A DNA stretch of 64,000 bases from Neurospora tetraspora (taxonomy: Eukaryota > Ascomycota > Sordariomycetes > Sordariales > Sordariaceae). Positions 63,880 to 64,000 of the stretch are shown here, piece after piece; position 1 is the stretch's first letter, and every line of letters starts with the position of its first letter. A program made the position numbers and the translations under genes. The stretch lies in the NCBI RefSeq assembly GCF_033439725.1, contig NW_026944384.1, forward strand, positions 6,572,001 to 6,636,000, written 5' to 3'. The notes under the pieces were generated by a model that did not search any database, was not told the origin of the DNA, and saw nothing but the letters and a program-made list of their open reading frames with translations.

Positions 63880-64000
63880 CTACTGTGGCTTCTGCGCAAA
63901 CCAGAAGTAGTAGTTGAAATACCGATGCACCCTCGGATTATCCAACCCCTTCCTAGCCTCCATCATAATCATCTCCTTCTGCACCTGATCCAGTCCCAGG
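63880..64000 (-). CDS. C-terminal end of a protein, possibly a SAM-dependent methyltransferase (partial)
   Basis: A minus-strand frame enters from the right edge and stops at 63880-63882. It encodes about 40 residues: LGLDQVQKEMIMMEARKGL, then DNPRVHRYFNYYF and WFAQKPQ. The pattern of a helix with E..R..L, then HxY and a final strand ending in GQKP-like AQKPQ is the usual last part of class I SAM methyltransferases of the LaeA/TAM-like type in fungi. The fragment is short, so this is a moderate call. The rest of the gene lies beyond the window. Confidence 0.5.
   Translation of the reverse strand, partial: LGLDQVQKEMIMMEARKGLDNPRVHRYFNYYFWFAQKPQ

Overview
The window is nuclear DNA of a filamentous ascomycete (Pezizomycotina), most likely of the order Sordariales. 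The evidence is short GT..AG introns of 50-130 nt with CTAAC/CTGAC branch sites, AT-rich and TA-rich blocks typical of repeat-induced point mutation (RIP), 2EXR and DUF8021 proteins, an M43 secreted protease and a NIT-10-type nitrate porter. The species cannot be named from the sequence alone.

Region 1 (about 1-20.2 kb) is an accessory block. It holds a hAT-superfamily DNA transposon (625-4116) bounded by a perfect 8-bp target duplication, a Ty3-type retroelement fossil (about 12.46-14.58 kb), other AT-rich decayed DNA, and a dispersed family of small proteins I do not recognise. Five members (7185, 15284, 16880, 18527 and 19786 are their starts) share an N-terminal helical module with a WHxHF core and a C-terminal beta-like module ending near GPAxVxV; four of the five have a basic NLS-like linker between the modules. 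Two smaller ORFs (4265-4738, 5380-5658) resemble each other and perhaps the C-terminal module. Three adjacent members each carry a similar, correctly formed intron downstream of the stop codon. A separate PPxY-repeat nuclear protein gene (9055-10835) has a frame break between its repeats. This family is my main candidate for an undescribed system.

Region 2 (about 20.3-64 kb) looks like ordinary chromosome. It contains tRNA-Thr(UGU) with an intron, a divergent kinase-like protein, complex I subunit B18 (three exons), a nitrate/nitrite porter with NIT2- and NIT4-like sites upstream, a J-domain gene damaged at its HPD motif, secreted DUF8021, Cys-rich and M43 metalloprotease proteins, a 2EXR protein, tRNA-Glu(UUC), a five-exon sugar transporter, a small Cys-rich secreted protein, a CX5R rhodanese/arsenate-reductase-like protein, dynactin p25, an SDR with Phe in place of the catalytic Tyr, and a convergent pair of coiled-coil paralogs (54.4-56.9 kb and 59.3-61.9 kb). 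Partial genes lie at both window ends.

Most genes are independent units; no biosynthetic cluster is evident. All exon boundaries were inferred by eye from splice signals, reading frame and remembered family alignments.
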